Positions 1 through 6,272 of a stretch of DNA of 20,986 bases are shown one piece after another. A program made the translations under genes and the position numbers. The stretch is from DATHGT01 sp035317605. GTDB lineage: Bacteria; Methylomirabilota; Methylomirabilia; Rokubacteriales; CSP1-6. The notes beneath the pieces are model-generated. The model saw nothing but the letters and a program-made list of their open reading frames with translations, did not search any database and was not told the DNA's origin. The stretch lies in contig DATHGT010000256.1 in NCBI GenBank assembly GCA_035317605.1, positions 1 to 20,986 of the forward strand. The letters are read 5' to 3'. The first letter of the stretch is position 1; the number at the start of each line of letters is the position of its first letter.

Positions 1-2
1 GG

Positions 3-23
3 CGCCCCGGCTTCGCCGGGGCG
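3..23. terminator. GC-rich hairpin upstream of the F420 operon
   Basis: A perfect 9-bp stem (3-11 with 15-23) closes on a TTC loop (12-14). No clear T-run follows. It may be the terminator of a gene lying left of the window, or a structure in the region before cofD. The 24 bases between it and the cofD start have no recognisable Shine-Dalgarno. Confidence 0.45.
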
Positions 24-47
24 GTCCTCGATGATCGTTCGTAATCT

Positions 48-971
48 ATGCGTGTGACGGCCCTCGCGGGGGGGACGGGAGCGGCCAAGCTGCTGCGCGG
101 CCTCCTGGCGGCGGGCGTCGAGCTCACGGCGGTGGTGAACACCGGCGACGACACCGAGGTGTGGGGGCTGCACGTCTCCCCCGATCTCGATACCATCACC
201 TATGCGTTGGCCGGCCGGCTCGACCTCGCGCGGGGCTGGGGCCGGGCCGACGAGAGCTTTCACTGCCTGGAGTCGATGGCCGCCTTCGAGGCGCCCACGT
301 GGTTCGCGCTGGGCGACCGCGACCTCGCCACGCACCTCGTCCGCACGCAGGCCCTGGCCGCGGGACGCTCGCTGTCGCAGGTGACCGCCGAGATCGCCCG
401 GCGCCTGGGCGTCGGCCCGGCGGTGGTCCCGATGAGCGACGACCGCGTCCGCACGCGCATCCGCACGCCGATGGGATGGCTCACCTTTCAGGAATACTTC
501 GTCCGGGACAAGGCGCAGGTCGACGTGCTCGAGGTCGCCTACGACGGCGCCGCGGACGCGCGATCCGCGCCCGACGTGCCCGCGGCCATCGCGGGCGCCG
601 ACGCCGTCGTGGTGTGCCCGTCGAACCCGGTGACGTCGGTCGGTCCGATCCTGGCCGTGCCCGGCATCGCCGCCGCGCTCGAGACGACGCGGGCCCGCAT
701 CGTGGCCGTGAGCCCGATCGTCGGCGGCGCCGCGGTGAGCGGCCCCGCGGGCCAGCTCATGGCCGCCCGCGGCCTGCCGGTCTCGCCCCTCGGCGTCGCC
801 CGCGCGTACGCGCCGTGGCTCGACGCGCTGCTCATCGCCCGCGGCGACGCCGACTGCGTCTCCGCCCTGCGAGCCGCCGGCGTGGAGCCGGTGCTCGCCG
901 ACATCCTGATGACCGACCGCGCGAGCGAAGCCGCGCTCGCCCGCGCCGTGCTCGACGCCGTCGCGCCATGA
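48..971 (+). CDS. cofD: CofD: 2-phospho-L-lactate (or phosphoenolpyruvate-derived) transferase of F420 biosynthesis
   Basis: This 307-residue protein matches the CofD/FbiA family in length and motifs. It transfers the phospholactyl or equivalent C3 moiety from the guanylylated donor to the deazaflavin FO, giving F420-0 or dehydro-F420-0, in the cytoplasm. Visible signatures are the N-terminal glycine-rich loop LAGGTGAAKLLRGL (residues 6-19), the NTGDD box followed by GLHVSPDLDTITYALAG (about 31-56), and CPSNPVTSVGPILAVPGI (about 190-207). It is the first gene of an operon and its TGA overlaps the ATG of cofC by 4 nt. ATG 48 gives the usual MRVTALAGG start. GTG 54 is an alternative because a TAATCT hexamer (42-47) lies exactly 6 nt before it, as in the candidate leaderless genes elsewhere in the window. 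The choice of C3 donor cannot be read from the sequence. Confidence 0.96.
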   Translation: MRVTALAGGTGAAKLLRGLLAAGVELTAVVNTGDDTEVWGLHVSPDLDTITYALAGRLDLARGWGRADESFHCLESMAAFEAPTWFALGDRDLATHLVRTQALAAGRSLSQVTAEIARRLGVGPAVVPMSDDRVRTRIRTPMGWLTFQEYFVRDKAQVDVLEVAYDGAADARSAPDVPAAIAGADAVVVCPSNPVTSVGPILAVPGIAAALETTRARIVAVSPIVGGAAVSGPAGQLMAARGLPVSPLGVARAYAPWLDALLIARGDADCVSALRAAGVEPVLADILMTDRASEAALARAVLDAVAP

Positions 972-1621
972 ACGTGGTGGCGGTGCCGGTGAAGGACCTG
1001 GTCAACGCCAAGCAGCGGCTGATGCGCGCGCTCTCGCCGTCCGAGCGGATGGACCTCGCCCGCGCGATGCTGCACGACGTGCTCCGCGCGCTGACCGCCG
1101 CTCCGCTCGACGCGCGCTGGGTGATCACGCGCGACCCCGAGGTGACCGCCACCGCGCGCGACTACGGGGTCGAGGCCGTCTCGGAGGCCGTGAATCAGGG
1201 TCACACGGCGGCGGTGGCGGCCGCGCAAGCGGCGGCCCTGCGCGCCGGCGCCCGCGTGTTCGCGACCATCCCCGGCGACGTGCCGTGCGTGACCGCGGAC
1301 GAGATCGGCGCGCTGGTCGCGCGGGCCGGCGCCGAGGCGCCGGCCGTCGCCCTGGCCCCGTCGCACTCCGGACTCGGCACCAATGGCGCCGCGCTCTGTC
1401 CTCCCGGCGCGATGCCGCTGACCTTCGGCGAGCCGTCGTTCGACAATCACCTGAAGACGGCGCGGGAACGGGGGCTGGTGACGCACGTGCTCGCGCTGCC
1501 CGGCCTCGCCCTCGACGTCGACGGCCCCGCCGACCTCCCGCTCCTGCTCGCCCGCGGGGCCGCGACGGAGAGCGGCCGACTGCTCTCGCGCTGGAGCATC
1601 GCCGAGCGGTTGGCCGGATGA
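968..1621 (+). CDS. cofC: CofC: 2-phospholactate/PEP guanylyltransferase
   Basis: The 217-residue product begins MNVVAVPVKDLVNAKQRL and continues with LSPSERMDLARAMLHDVL. This is the nucleotidyltransferase N-terminus typical of CofC/FbiD. It activates phospholactate or phosphoenolpyruvate with GTP to make the donor used by CofD. The segment ATIPGDVPCVTADEI (about residues 98-112) carries the metal-binding Asp region, and GTNGAALCPP with FGEPSFDNHL lies further on, as in the family. ATG 968 overlaps the cofD stop (ATGA) and its own TGA overlaps the ATG of cofE (ATGA), so translation of all three genes is probably coupled. An upstream in-frame reading from 161 exists but is an antisense-like Arg-rich shadow, so the ATG at 968 is chosen. 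Confidence 0.94.
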   Translation: MNVVAVPVKDLVNAKQRLMRALSPSERMDLARAMLHDVLRALTAAPLDARWVITRDPEVTATARDYGVEAVSEAVNQGHTAAVAAAQAAALRAGARVFATIPGDVPCVTADEIGALVARAGAEAPAVALAPSHSGLGTNGAALCPPGAMPLTFGEPSFDNHLKTARERGLVTHVLALPGLALDVDGPADLPLLLARGAATESGRLLSRWSIAERLAG

Positions 1622-2385
1622 CCGATCCTCGCCGCCCTCCGCGATACGAGATCGTCGGCGTCGAGGGTCTGCCCGAGGTGCGGCCGGGCGACGACCTGGC
1701 TCGGCTGGTGGTCGACGCCGCCGCCGCCCAGGCCACCCCGCTCGCCAACGGCGACATCCTCGTCATCGGCCAGAAGATCGTCTCCAAGGCCGAGGGCCGG
1801 ATCGTCCGTCTCCCCGACGTCACCCCGTCGCCGATTGCGGCCGCGATGGCGGCCGGGCTCGGGCGCGACGCCCGGCTCCTCGAGGTCATCCTGCGCGAGT
1901 CGCGCCGGGTCGTCCGCATGGACCGATGGGTGGTGATCACCGAGACCCATCACGGGTGGATCTGCGCCAACGCCGGCGTCGATCAGTCGAACGTCGACGC
2001 GGACTGCGTGGTCCTGCTCCCGGAGGACTCCGACCGGTCGGCCCGCGCCTTGCGCGAGGCGATCCGCGCCCGCTTCGGCGTGGAGGTCGGCGTGATCATC
2101 ACCGATACGTTCGGGCGGCCCTGGCGCGAGGGCCTGACCAACGTGGCCATCGGCACCAGCGCGGTCCGCCCGCTCCGAAGCTACCTCGGCGCGCTGGATC
2201 CCTCGGGCCGCCCGCTCACCGCCACCATCCTCGCCGTGGCCGACGAGCTGGCGGGCGCCGCCGAGCTGGTGATGGGCAAGCTCGACCGCATTCCGGTCGC
2301 CATCGTCCGCGGCCTCGCGCTCGATCCGGGGGAAGAAGGGTCGAAATCGCTCATCCGCGATCCGGCGCGAGACCTCTTTCGCTGA
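1618..2385 (+). CDS. cofE: CofE: F420-0:gamma-glutamyl ligase
   Basis: This 255-residue protein is a stand-alone CofE. It adds gamma-linked glutamates to F420-0 using GTP. Family motifs are DILVIGQKIVSKAEG (about 43-57), ITETHHGWICANAGVDQSN (about 107-125) and the metal/GTP region ITDTFGRPWREGLTNVAIG (about 161-179). It lacks the C-terminal nitroreductase-like domain found in actinobacterial FbiB, so reduction of a dehydro intermediate, if needed, must be done by another protein. ATG 1618 overlaps the cofC stop by 4 nt. The cluster contains no FO synthase (CofG/CofH or FbiC), which must be encoded elsewhere. Confidence 0.95.
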   Translation: MTDPRRPPRYEIVGVEGLPEVRPGDDLARLVVDAAAAQATPLANGDILVIGQKIVSKAEGRIVRLPDVTPSPIAAAMAAGLGRDARLLEVILRESRRVVRMDRWVVITETHHGWICANAGVDQSNVDADCVVLLPEDSDRSARALREAIRARFGVEVGVIITDTFGRPWREGLTNVAIGTSAVRPLRSYLGALDPSGRPLTATILAVADELAGAAELVMGKLDRIPVAIVRGLALDPGEEGSKSLIRDPARDLFR

Positions 2386-2413
2386 GCCCGCAGCACACCT
2401 TTCGGGAGGACTG

Positions 2414-3058
2414 ATGAACATCGCGATTCTTGGTGGGACTGGCAAGGAAGGAGCGGGGCTGGCGCTGCGGTGGGCGCAGGCGGGGCACGCGATCATCATC
2501 GGGTCGCGCGACGCCGAGCGGGCGCGGGCGAAGGCGACCGAGCTGCGCGATCAGGCGCACAAGCTGCCGATCGTCGGCCACACGAACCTCGAGGCGGCCG
2601 AGCTGGGTGAGATCGTCGTGGTCGCGCTGCCCGCCAATGGACTCGCGGCCACGCTGCCCGAGCTGCGCGCGGCGACCGCCAACAAGGTCGTGGTCAGCAC
2701 GGTGGTGCCGCTGACCTTCGGCGGCCCGCGATTGTTCACGCCGCCGGCCCTCGGCTCCTCGGCCGAGGAGGTCCAGAGCCTCCTGCCCGAGGCCCGCGTG
2801 GTCGCGGCCTTCCACCACATCGCCGCCCACGAGCTGGCCGAGACCGATCACCCGATCGAATGCGACCTGCTAATCTGCGGCAAGGACGCGGGGGCCAAGG
2901 AAGCGGTCACCTCCCTCGGCGTCTCCCTCGGTCTTCGCGTCCTCGACGTCGGCGCGCTCACCAACGCCGGGCCCATCGAAGGCATCACGGCTCTCCTCGC
3001 CACCATCAACCGGCGCTACAAGCTCAAGAACTCCGGCATCAAGATCACCGGCCTCTAA
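2414..3058 (+). CDS. npdG: NpdG: F420H2:NADP+ oxidoreductase
   Basis: The 214-residue product has an N-terminal Rossmann nucleotide-binding loop, ILGGTGKEGAGLALRWAQAG (residues 4-23), followed by an IGSRDAERA segment with the SR pair expected for NADP(H) 2'-phosphate binding. It also has VVVALPANG and VVSTVVPL strands. These match the NADPH-dependent F420 reductase family (Fno/NpdG), which moves hydride between F420 and NADP. A GGGAGG Shine-Dalgarno sits 4 nt before ATG 2414. It lies 28 nt after cofE on the same strand and is probably co-transcribed, so the operon both makes F420 and links it to the NADP pool. The 157-bp structured repeat starts 15 nt past its stop and may end the transcript. 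Confidence 0.93.
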   Translation: MNIAILGGTGKEGAGLALRWAQAGHAIIIGSRDAERARAKATELRDQAHKLPIVGHTNLEAAELGEIVVVALPANGLAATLPELRAATANKVVVSTVVPLTFGGPRLFTPPALGSSAEEVQSLLPEARVVAAFHHIAAHELAETDHPIECDLLICGKDAGAKEAVTSLGVSLGLRVLDVGALTNAGPIEGITALLATINRRYKLKNSGIKITGL

Positions 3059-3073
3059 CGTGGCCGACTCGAC

Positions 3074-3230
3074 GCGCGAGGCGGCGGGGCCTGGCACCGG
3101 GGTGGTAGGGCCGTGCAGGCTGCGTCACCCGTTCGCCCGAATCGCAGTGCTTCGCACTGCGGACGGGACGAAGGGGGCCCACTTCGCCTGCACGGCCCTA
3201 CCACCCCGGTGCCACCCGCCGGGAGCGCGT
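3074..3230 (+). repeat. 157-bp hairpin repeat, copy A (fixed scaffold, variable stem core)
   Basis: A perfect 29-bp inverted repeat (3092-3120 with 3186-3214) encloses a 65-nt loop. The loop folds again: an 8-bp stem 3143-3150/3154-3161 with a TTC loop, extended by TTCGCCCG (3132-3139) pairing with CGGGaCGAA (3164-3172). Copy B at 18525-18681 on the other strand has the same 157-nt length, with identical outer flanks of 30 and 28 nt and a loop matching at 60 of 65 positions. The 16-nt stem cores differ: GGTAGGGCCGTGCAGG here (3104-3119, complement at 3187-3202) against CGCCCCACACGCGGAG in copy B. No convincing protein is encoded. It lies between the convergent npdG and CopD-like genes. The family is not recognised. 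Confidence 0.93.
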
Positions 3231-3289
3231 ACGACACCGCGGGCGCGAATGAGAACGACTGGGCGGTCGGGACGCGTGGGACTCTGCGG

Positions 3290-3748
3290 TCAGGAGCGGG
3301 AGACGGCGAGGCCGAGGTAGATGATCACGAGCGCGAGGAGGATGGTGATCCGGTCGAGCCAGGCGATGGCGCGGAGGGCGGGGGCGGGGTCCTCATTCGT
3401 CGCCAGCGCGATGTGGAGGCGGACGAGGTGGGTGAAGTCGCGCTGGGCGGCGACGGCGATCAGGAGGAGGACCAGGATGAGCTTTCCGGCGAGGAGGAGG
3501 CCGGCGCCGCTCTGCATCACCCGGTCGAGCGGGCCGAGGCGGGTGACGTTGTAGAGGCCGGTCAGCACCACGAGCCCGAGCGCGGTCCAGCCGATCGGCC
3601 GCTGGCGCCGCGCGGCGTCCGCGAACGTGCTCGCCCCCCCGCGCCGAGCCATCGGCAGGAGGATGTGGGCCTGGTACAGCACGCCCCCGAGCCAGATCAC
3701 CATGCCCAGCAGGTGAACCCAGAGCGCAAGCAGCGTCACGATCTTCAC
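3290..3748 (-). CDS. CopD-like four-helix membrane protein
   Basis: The 152-residue product is almost entirely hydrophobic, with about four transmembrane helices. The first is WVHLLGMVIWLGGVLYQAHI (residues 10-29), whose His plus WLGG pattern matches CopD/copper-resistance D family domains. Later helices are around GWTALGLVVLTGLYNVT, LLLAGKLILVLLLIAVAA and ITILLALVIIYLGLAV. The role is unproven; relatives are implicated in copper handling or are simply uncharacterised. GTG 3748 is chosen because it follows the MaoC-like stop by 8 nt and opens directly into the first helix; the longer reading to 3892 lies inside the upstream gene. It is in one transcription unit with the MaoC-like gene. Confidence 0.8.
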   Translation of the reverse strand: MKIVTLLALWVHLLGMVIWLGGVLYQAHILLPMARRGGASTFADAARRQRPIGWTALGLVVLTGLYNVTRLGPLDRVMQSGAGLLLAGKLILVLLLIAVAAQRDFTHLVRLHIALATNEDPAPALRAIAWLDRITILLALVIIYLGLAVSRS

Positions 3749-3756
3749 GGCACCGC

Positions 3757-4176
3757 CTAAAGCTTGTCGGCGACCAGGACGCGGCCCTTGGCGCCGACCG
3801 CGGTCTGGCCGTCCTGTCCGCGAATCCGGCCGCGGAGGTCGACGATGTCGCCGCCCAACCGGGCGTGGGGCGTGACCTTGACCACCAGCCACTCGACGCG
3901 GACGGTTTCGTCGGCGAACACGGGCCGGCGAAAGCGGAACCAGAACTCCAGGCCGACCATCGCCCCGCGCGCCGAGAAATGCGACGCGGTCAAGCCCATG
4001 AGCAGCGCGCTCGTTTGGGACCCGCTGGCGGTGAGCCGTCGATACCGCGTTTCTGCAGCGAAGACGGGATCGAGGTGAACTGGGTTAGGATCTCCGGCCG
4101 CCCGAGCGAAAGCCGCCACTTCCGAAGGCGTAAGAGTAACCTCGGTCGAAAACCGCTCGTGCGGATGTGCTCTCAT
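3757..4176 (-). CDS. MaoC-like hot-dog dehydratase/hydratase
   Basis: The 139-residue product carries the MaoC/R-specific enoyl-CoA hydratase signature AAGDPNPVHLDP (residues 27-38), with the catalytic Asp29 and His34. The rest has the beta-strand-rich hot-dog pattern (GLEFWFRFRRPVFADETVRVEW). Such proteins hydrate trans-2-enoyl-CoA or related acyl thioesters in the cytoplasm; the substrate cannot be inferred. There is no clear Shine-Dalgarno before ATG 4176. It is followed after 8 nt by the CopD-like gene. Its 5' side borders the less GC-rich accessory island. Confidence 0.85.
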   Translation of the reverse strand: MRAHPHERFSTEVTLTPSEVAAFARAAGDPNPVHLDPVFAAETRYRRLTASGSQTSALLMGLTASHFSARGAMVGLEFWFRFRRPVFADETVRVEWLVVKVTPHARLGGDIVDLRGRIRGQDGQTAVGAKGRVLVADKL

Positions 4177-4311
4177 CGGATCGCGATCGGGCCTGAGAGA
4201 CTCGCTCGCCCAGAGACGTGTACTTCGGCAGGATCGGCCGCTGGGCGACCAGCCGCGATCACTTCACCCAATGTCGGGTTTGTCGAATCCGGACTGCGGA
4301 GGCATTGTTCG

Positions 4312-4878
4312 CTACGCATTGGAGTCGCTCAGCCTAAGTCGACGGTTGACAGATGCAAGATCGCCAGTGAGGGTGATGTCAGCAAGGTCACCCAGCCTGA
4401 GCGAGAAGGGCTTGCCAGTTCCAGGAAAGATTGCGATTCGCAACTCGCTTTGGTACGAGAACGCAGAGAATTTCCTGAACACGCCGACCTTGCCGTGATA
4501 GGTGTCGCGCTCTACGTATTGCACGAGTCTCCAGGTCAGCTGCAAACCCTGAGCACTAGCCGCGTGTCGTACCCTCCGGAAGAATTCGTCACCGTCGGTG
4601 AATACGGCAAACGTATCACCGAACGCGGAGTTCCGAGGATCGACCAAGTCGGATGCATGGCTGGCCCGCAGGGCATACATGCAATACACGTTCACCTGAC
4701 GCAGCGCATCGCTGCCGAATGTGATCGGCCCACAGATTCCTGGAATCTCATGAAACGCGTCGTCGATTTCCATGGACAGCCTGGCTTTCTGGGGCTGCAG
4801 AGACGCCCGTATCCCTTCGTGCTCGTCTGAGCGCAAAGAGCCCGCTTCATACGAAGCGAAATAAGACAGGGGATTCAT
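4312..4878 (-). CDS. Hypothetical protein with damaged or mis-framed 5' end
   Basis: The open frame gives 188 residues from ATG 4878 and is not assigned to a named family. The same frame stays open upstream to about 5104 with no ATG, GTG or TTG, and its last part reads GVLALFKLGKRAHIEQLVREGHLY directly before MNPLSYFASYE. That looks like the genuine N-terminus of a protein that should start near there. An ATG at 4952-4950 lies just upstream but one base out of frame. A single G inserted after that ATG would restore a start reading MGVLALFKLGK. The body has an SYQSELRIAIFPGTGK segment. Codon use and base composition are less GC-rich than the surroundings, suggesting transfer. It may be a pseudogene, use ATG 4878, or contain a sequencing error. 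Confidence 0.6.
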   Translation of the reverse strand: MNPLSYFASYEAGSLRSDEHEGIRASLQPQKARLSMEIDDAFHEIPGICGPITFGSDALRQVNVYCMYALRASHASDLVDPRNSAFGDTFAVFTDGDEFFRRVRHAASAQGLQLTWRLVQYVERDTYHGKVGVFRKFSAFSYQSELRIAIFPGTGKPFSLRLGDLADITLTGDLASVNRRLRLSDSNA

Positions 4879-5026
4879 GTAGAGGTGACCCTCACGAACT
4901 AGTTGTTCGATATGCGCGCGCTTGCCGAGTTTGAACAGAGCGAGGACACCATCGTGGCTCGGGGACTCCGGTAGACCCTTATGCGGCCGGGGCGCCGTAT
5001 CGGCCGAGTCCCGTGACCTGGAGGGC

Positions 5027-5278
5027 CTACGCAGAACGCCGTCTCCTCGAGGACGTTGTGCGGCGCACGGACTTTGCGACCCGCAGCAATCTGCCCAGCG
5101 CCTCGTTCACGGCCTCGGAGGTCGGGAACGCTGCTGCGTTCTCAGGACTCAACACGACCACGTTTGATCCAGCCGCCAGACGGGCGACATATTTCCCCCG
5201 CGTAAATCCTGCCGGAAAGTCTGAACGCTTGTACGAACGCCGCATATCAGCTTTGCCCCGGGAACTAGCCTTCTTCAT
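5027..5278 (-). CDS. Antitoxin partner of the BrnT-type toxin
   Basis: The 83-residue protein begins MKKASSRGKADMRRSYKRSD and continues with FTRGKYVARLAAGSNVVVLS and AAAFPTSEAVNEALGRLLRV. This is the layout of small antitoxins found beside BrnT-like toxins: a basic flexible N-terminus, then an RGKY-x-NVVVL-x-FP-x-S-x-VNEAL core. Its ATG overlaps the last 14 nt of the toxin gene (tat gaa gaa ggc tag), so the two are translationally coupled. It would neutralise the toxin by direct binding and may autoregulate the promoter at 5544-5549. The Arg/Ser-rich C-terminus (VRRTTSSRRRRSA) is longer than I would expect. It is assigned from pattern and context, not from a named domain. Confidence 0.78.
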   Translation of the reverse strand: MKKASSRGKADMRRSYKRSDFPAGFTRGKYVARLAAGSNVVVLSPENAAAFPTSEAVNEALGRLLRVAKSVRRTTSSRRRRSA

Positions 5279-5537
5279 AGAGCCTACGTTCTGCGCGTGT
5301 CGCCGCCCGCGCGCTGATGAGGTGGATGAGATCGTCCTGGTCGGTGTGGGCTACGGCAAGAAGCCGCCAACGGTTTGATAGTCCGAACGTGATCCACCGA
5401 GACTCGCCGACCGAATGATCGGGATCGGCACCCGTGATCGCGAGAGGGTCGGCGAGGGCAGTGCTGGCTTCCTCGAAGGCAATCTTGTGCTTTTTGAGAT
5501 TCGCAACCGCCTTGCGCGGATCCCAGGCCACATGCAT
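5265..5537 (-). CDS. brnT: BrnT family type II toxin (ribonuclease)
   Basis: The 90-residue product matches BrnT throughout: AWDPRKAVANLKKHKIAFEE (residues 4-23), the ADPLAITGADPDHSVGESRW stretch (29-48), ITFGLSNRWRLLAVAHT (49-65) and the basic C-terminal ISARAATRAERRLYEEG. BrnT toxins are small RNases that slow translation and growth when not bound by antitoxin. Toxin first and antitoxin second, with a 14-nt overlap, is the usual order. The start codon lies 6 nt after a TAGAAT hexamer with no Shine-Dalgarno, so the mRNA may be leaderless. It belongs to the accessory island at 4177-5564. Confidence 0.9.
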   Translation of the reverse strand: MHVAWDPRKAVANLKKHKIAFEEASTALADPLAITGADPDHSVGESRWITFGLSNRWRLLAVAHTDQDDLIHLISARAATRAERRLYEEG

Positions 5538-5543
5538 CGAGTG

Positions 5544-5549
5544 ATTCTA
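5544..5549 (-). promoter_or_regulatory. -10 hexamer TAGAAT of the brnT operon
   Basis: On the minus strand TAGAAT ends exactly 6 nt before the brnT ATG at 5537. No ribosome-binding site fits in that gap, so transcription should begin at or next to the start codon. No good -35 is visible. Confidence 0.5.
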
Positions 5550-5564
5550 CGTCGCTGCGCCTCA

Positions 5565-6272
5565 TCACCCGTCGTTGCTCTTGGGGCCGGCGCAGAGCGC
5601 GTCGATCACGGATTCGACGTCGGAGAGGTCGGGGAAGAGGACGTCGGGGGAGCAGGCGGAGAGCTCGTCGCCGGTGTAGCGGCCGGTAGCCACGGCGACG
5701 GCCAGCGCGCCCGAGGCGCGGGCGCAATCGACGTCGAGCGGGGTGTCGCCGATGATGGTGACGCGGTCGAAGGGGATGTCGTGGCCGAGCGCTTCGTGGG
5801 CGCGACGGCGGGCCACGGCGGGCAGGCGGCGTCGGTCGACGTCGTCGGAGCCGAAGGCGCCCACGCGGAAGAGGGGCCAGAGACCGGTCGACCGCAGCTT
5901 CACTCGCGCGCCCGGCTCGATGTTGCCGGTCAGCAGTCCCACCACCGCGTCCTCGCGCGCGCTCAGCGCGCGGACCACGTCACCGACGCCGGGCAGCACG
6001 CGCACGCGCGCACCGTCGCCCACCAGCGCGTCGAGCTCGCGGAGGTAGACGTCGAAGTACGTGGTCAAGCGGGCGTGGATGTCCGCCTCGTCCCAGCCGG
6101 CCGCGCCGATGAGATCGAGCACGATCCGCGGATCGGTCCGGCCCCGAAAGTCGTACCCATCGATGGCCCCCGTGGTTCCGTAGACCTCCGTGAGCGCGTT
6201 GCTCACGGCGGTCCGCCCCACCCCACCCGCGTTGACGAGCGTCCCGTCGATGTCGAACAAGAAGAGTCGCAC
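5565..6272 (-). CDS. HAD-superfamily phosphatase (phosphoglycolate-phosphatase-like)
   Basis: The 235-residue product starts MRLFLFDIDGTLV, with the HAD nucleophile pair Asp7 and Asp9. A cap region follows, then LLTGN (motif II) and the metal-binding motif IGDTPLDVDCARASG, ending with a VATGRYTGDEL segment. This is the layout of Gph-like hydrolases that remove phosphate from small metabolites in the cytoplasm. The substrate is unknown. GTG 6272 shares one base with the stop of the NifS-like gene (TAGTG), so it is the third cistron of the TusA-NifS-phosphatase operon. The longer open frame to 6788 is the NifS-like gene read in another frame. Confidence 0.86.
   Translation of the reverse strand: MRLFLFDIDGTLVNAGGVGRTAVSNALTEVYGTTGAIDGYDFRGRTDPRIVLDLIGAAGWDEADIHARLTTYFDVYLRELDALVGDGARVRVLPGVGDVVRALSAREDAVVGLLTGNIEPGARVKLRSTGLWPLFRVGAFGSDDVDRRRLPAVARRRAHEALGHDIPFDRVTIIGDTPLDVDCARASGALAVAVATGRYTGDELSACSPDVLFPDLSDVESVIDALCAGPKSNDG

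Noticed and set aside
539..1486. Long minus-strand frames opposite cofD/cofC/cofE (also 1447-2499)
   Set aside because: No motifs, biased composition, fully overlapped by well-supported genes.
161..1621. 486-codon plus-strand frame that appears to fuse cofD-region sequence to CofC
   Set aside because: The first half is an Arg/Gly/Pro-rich out-of-frame reading of cofD; the real CofC starts at ATG 968, overlapping the cofD stop.
3070..3235. Possible target-site duplication (CGAC on both sides of repeat copy A)
   Set aside because: Only 4 nt, and copy B has no equivalent duplication, so insertion by a DDE-type transposase is not supported.
3060..3320. Small open frames running through the 157-bp repeats (also 18463-18693)
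   Set aside because: The peptides are readings of an inverted repeat, differ where the arms differ, and have no ribosome-binding site. DNA- or RNA-level structure explains the conservation better.
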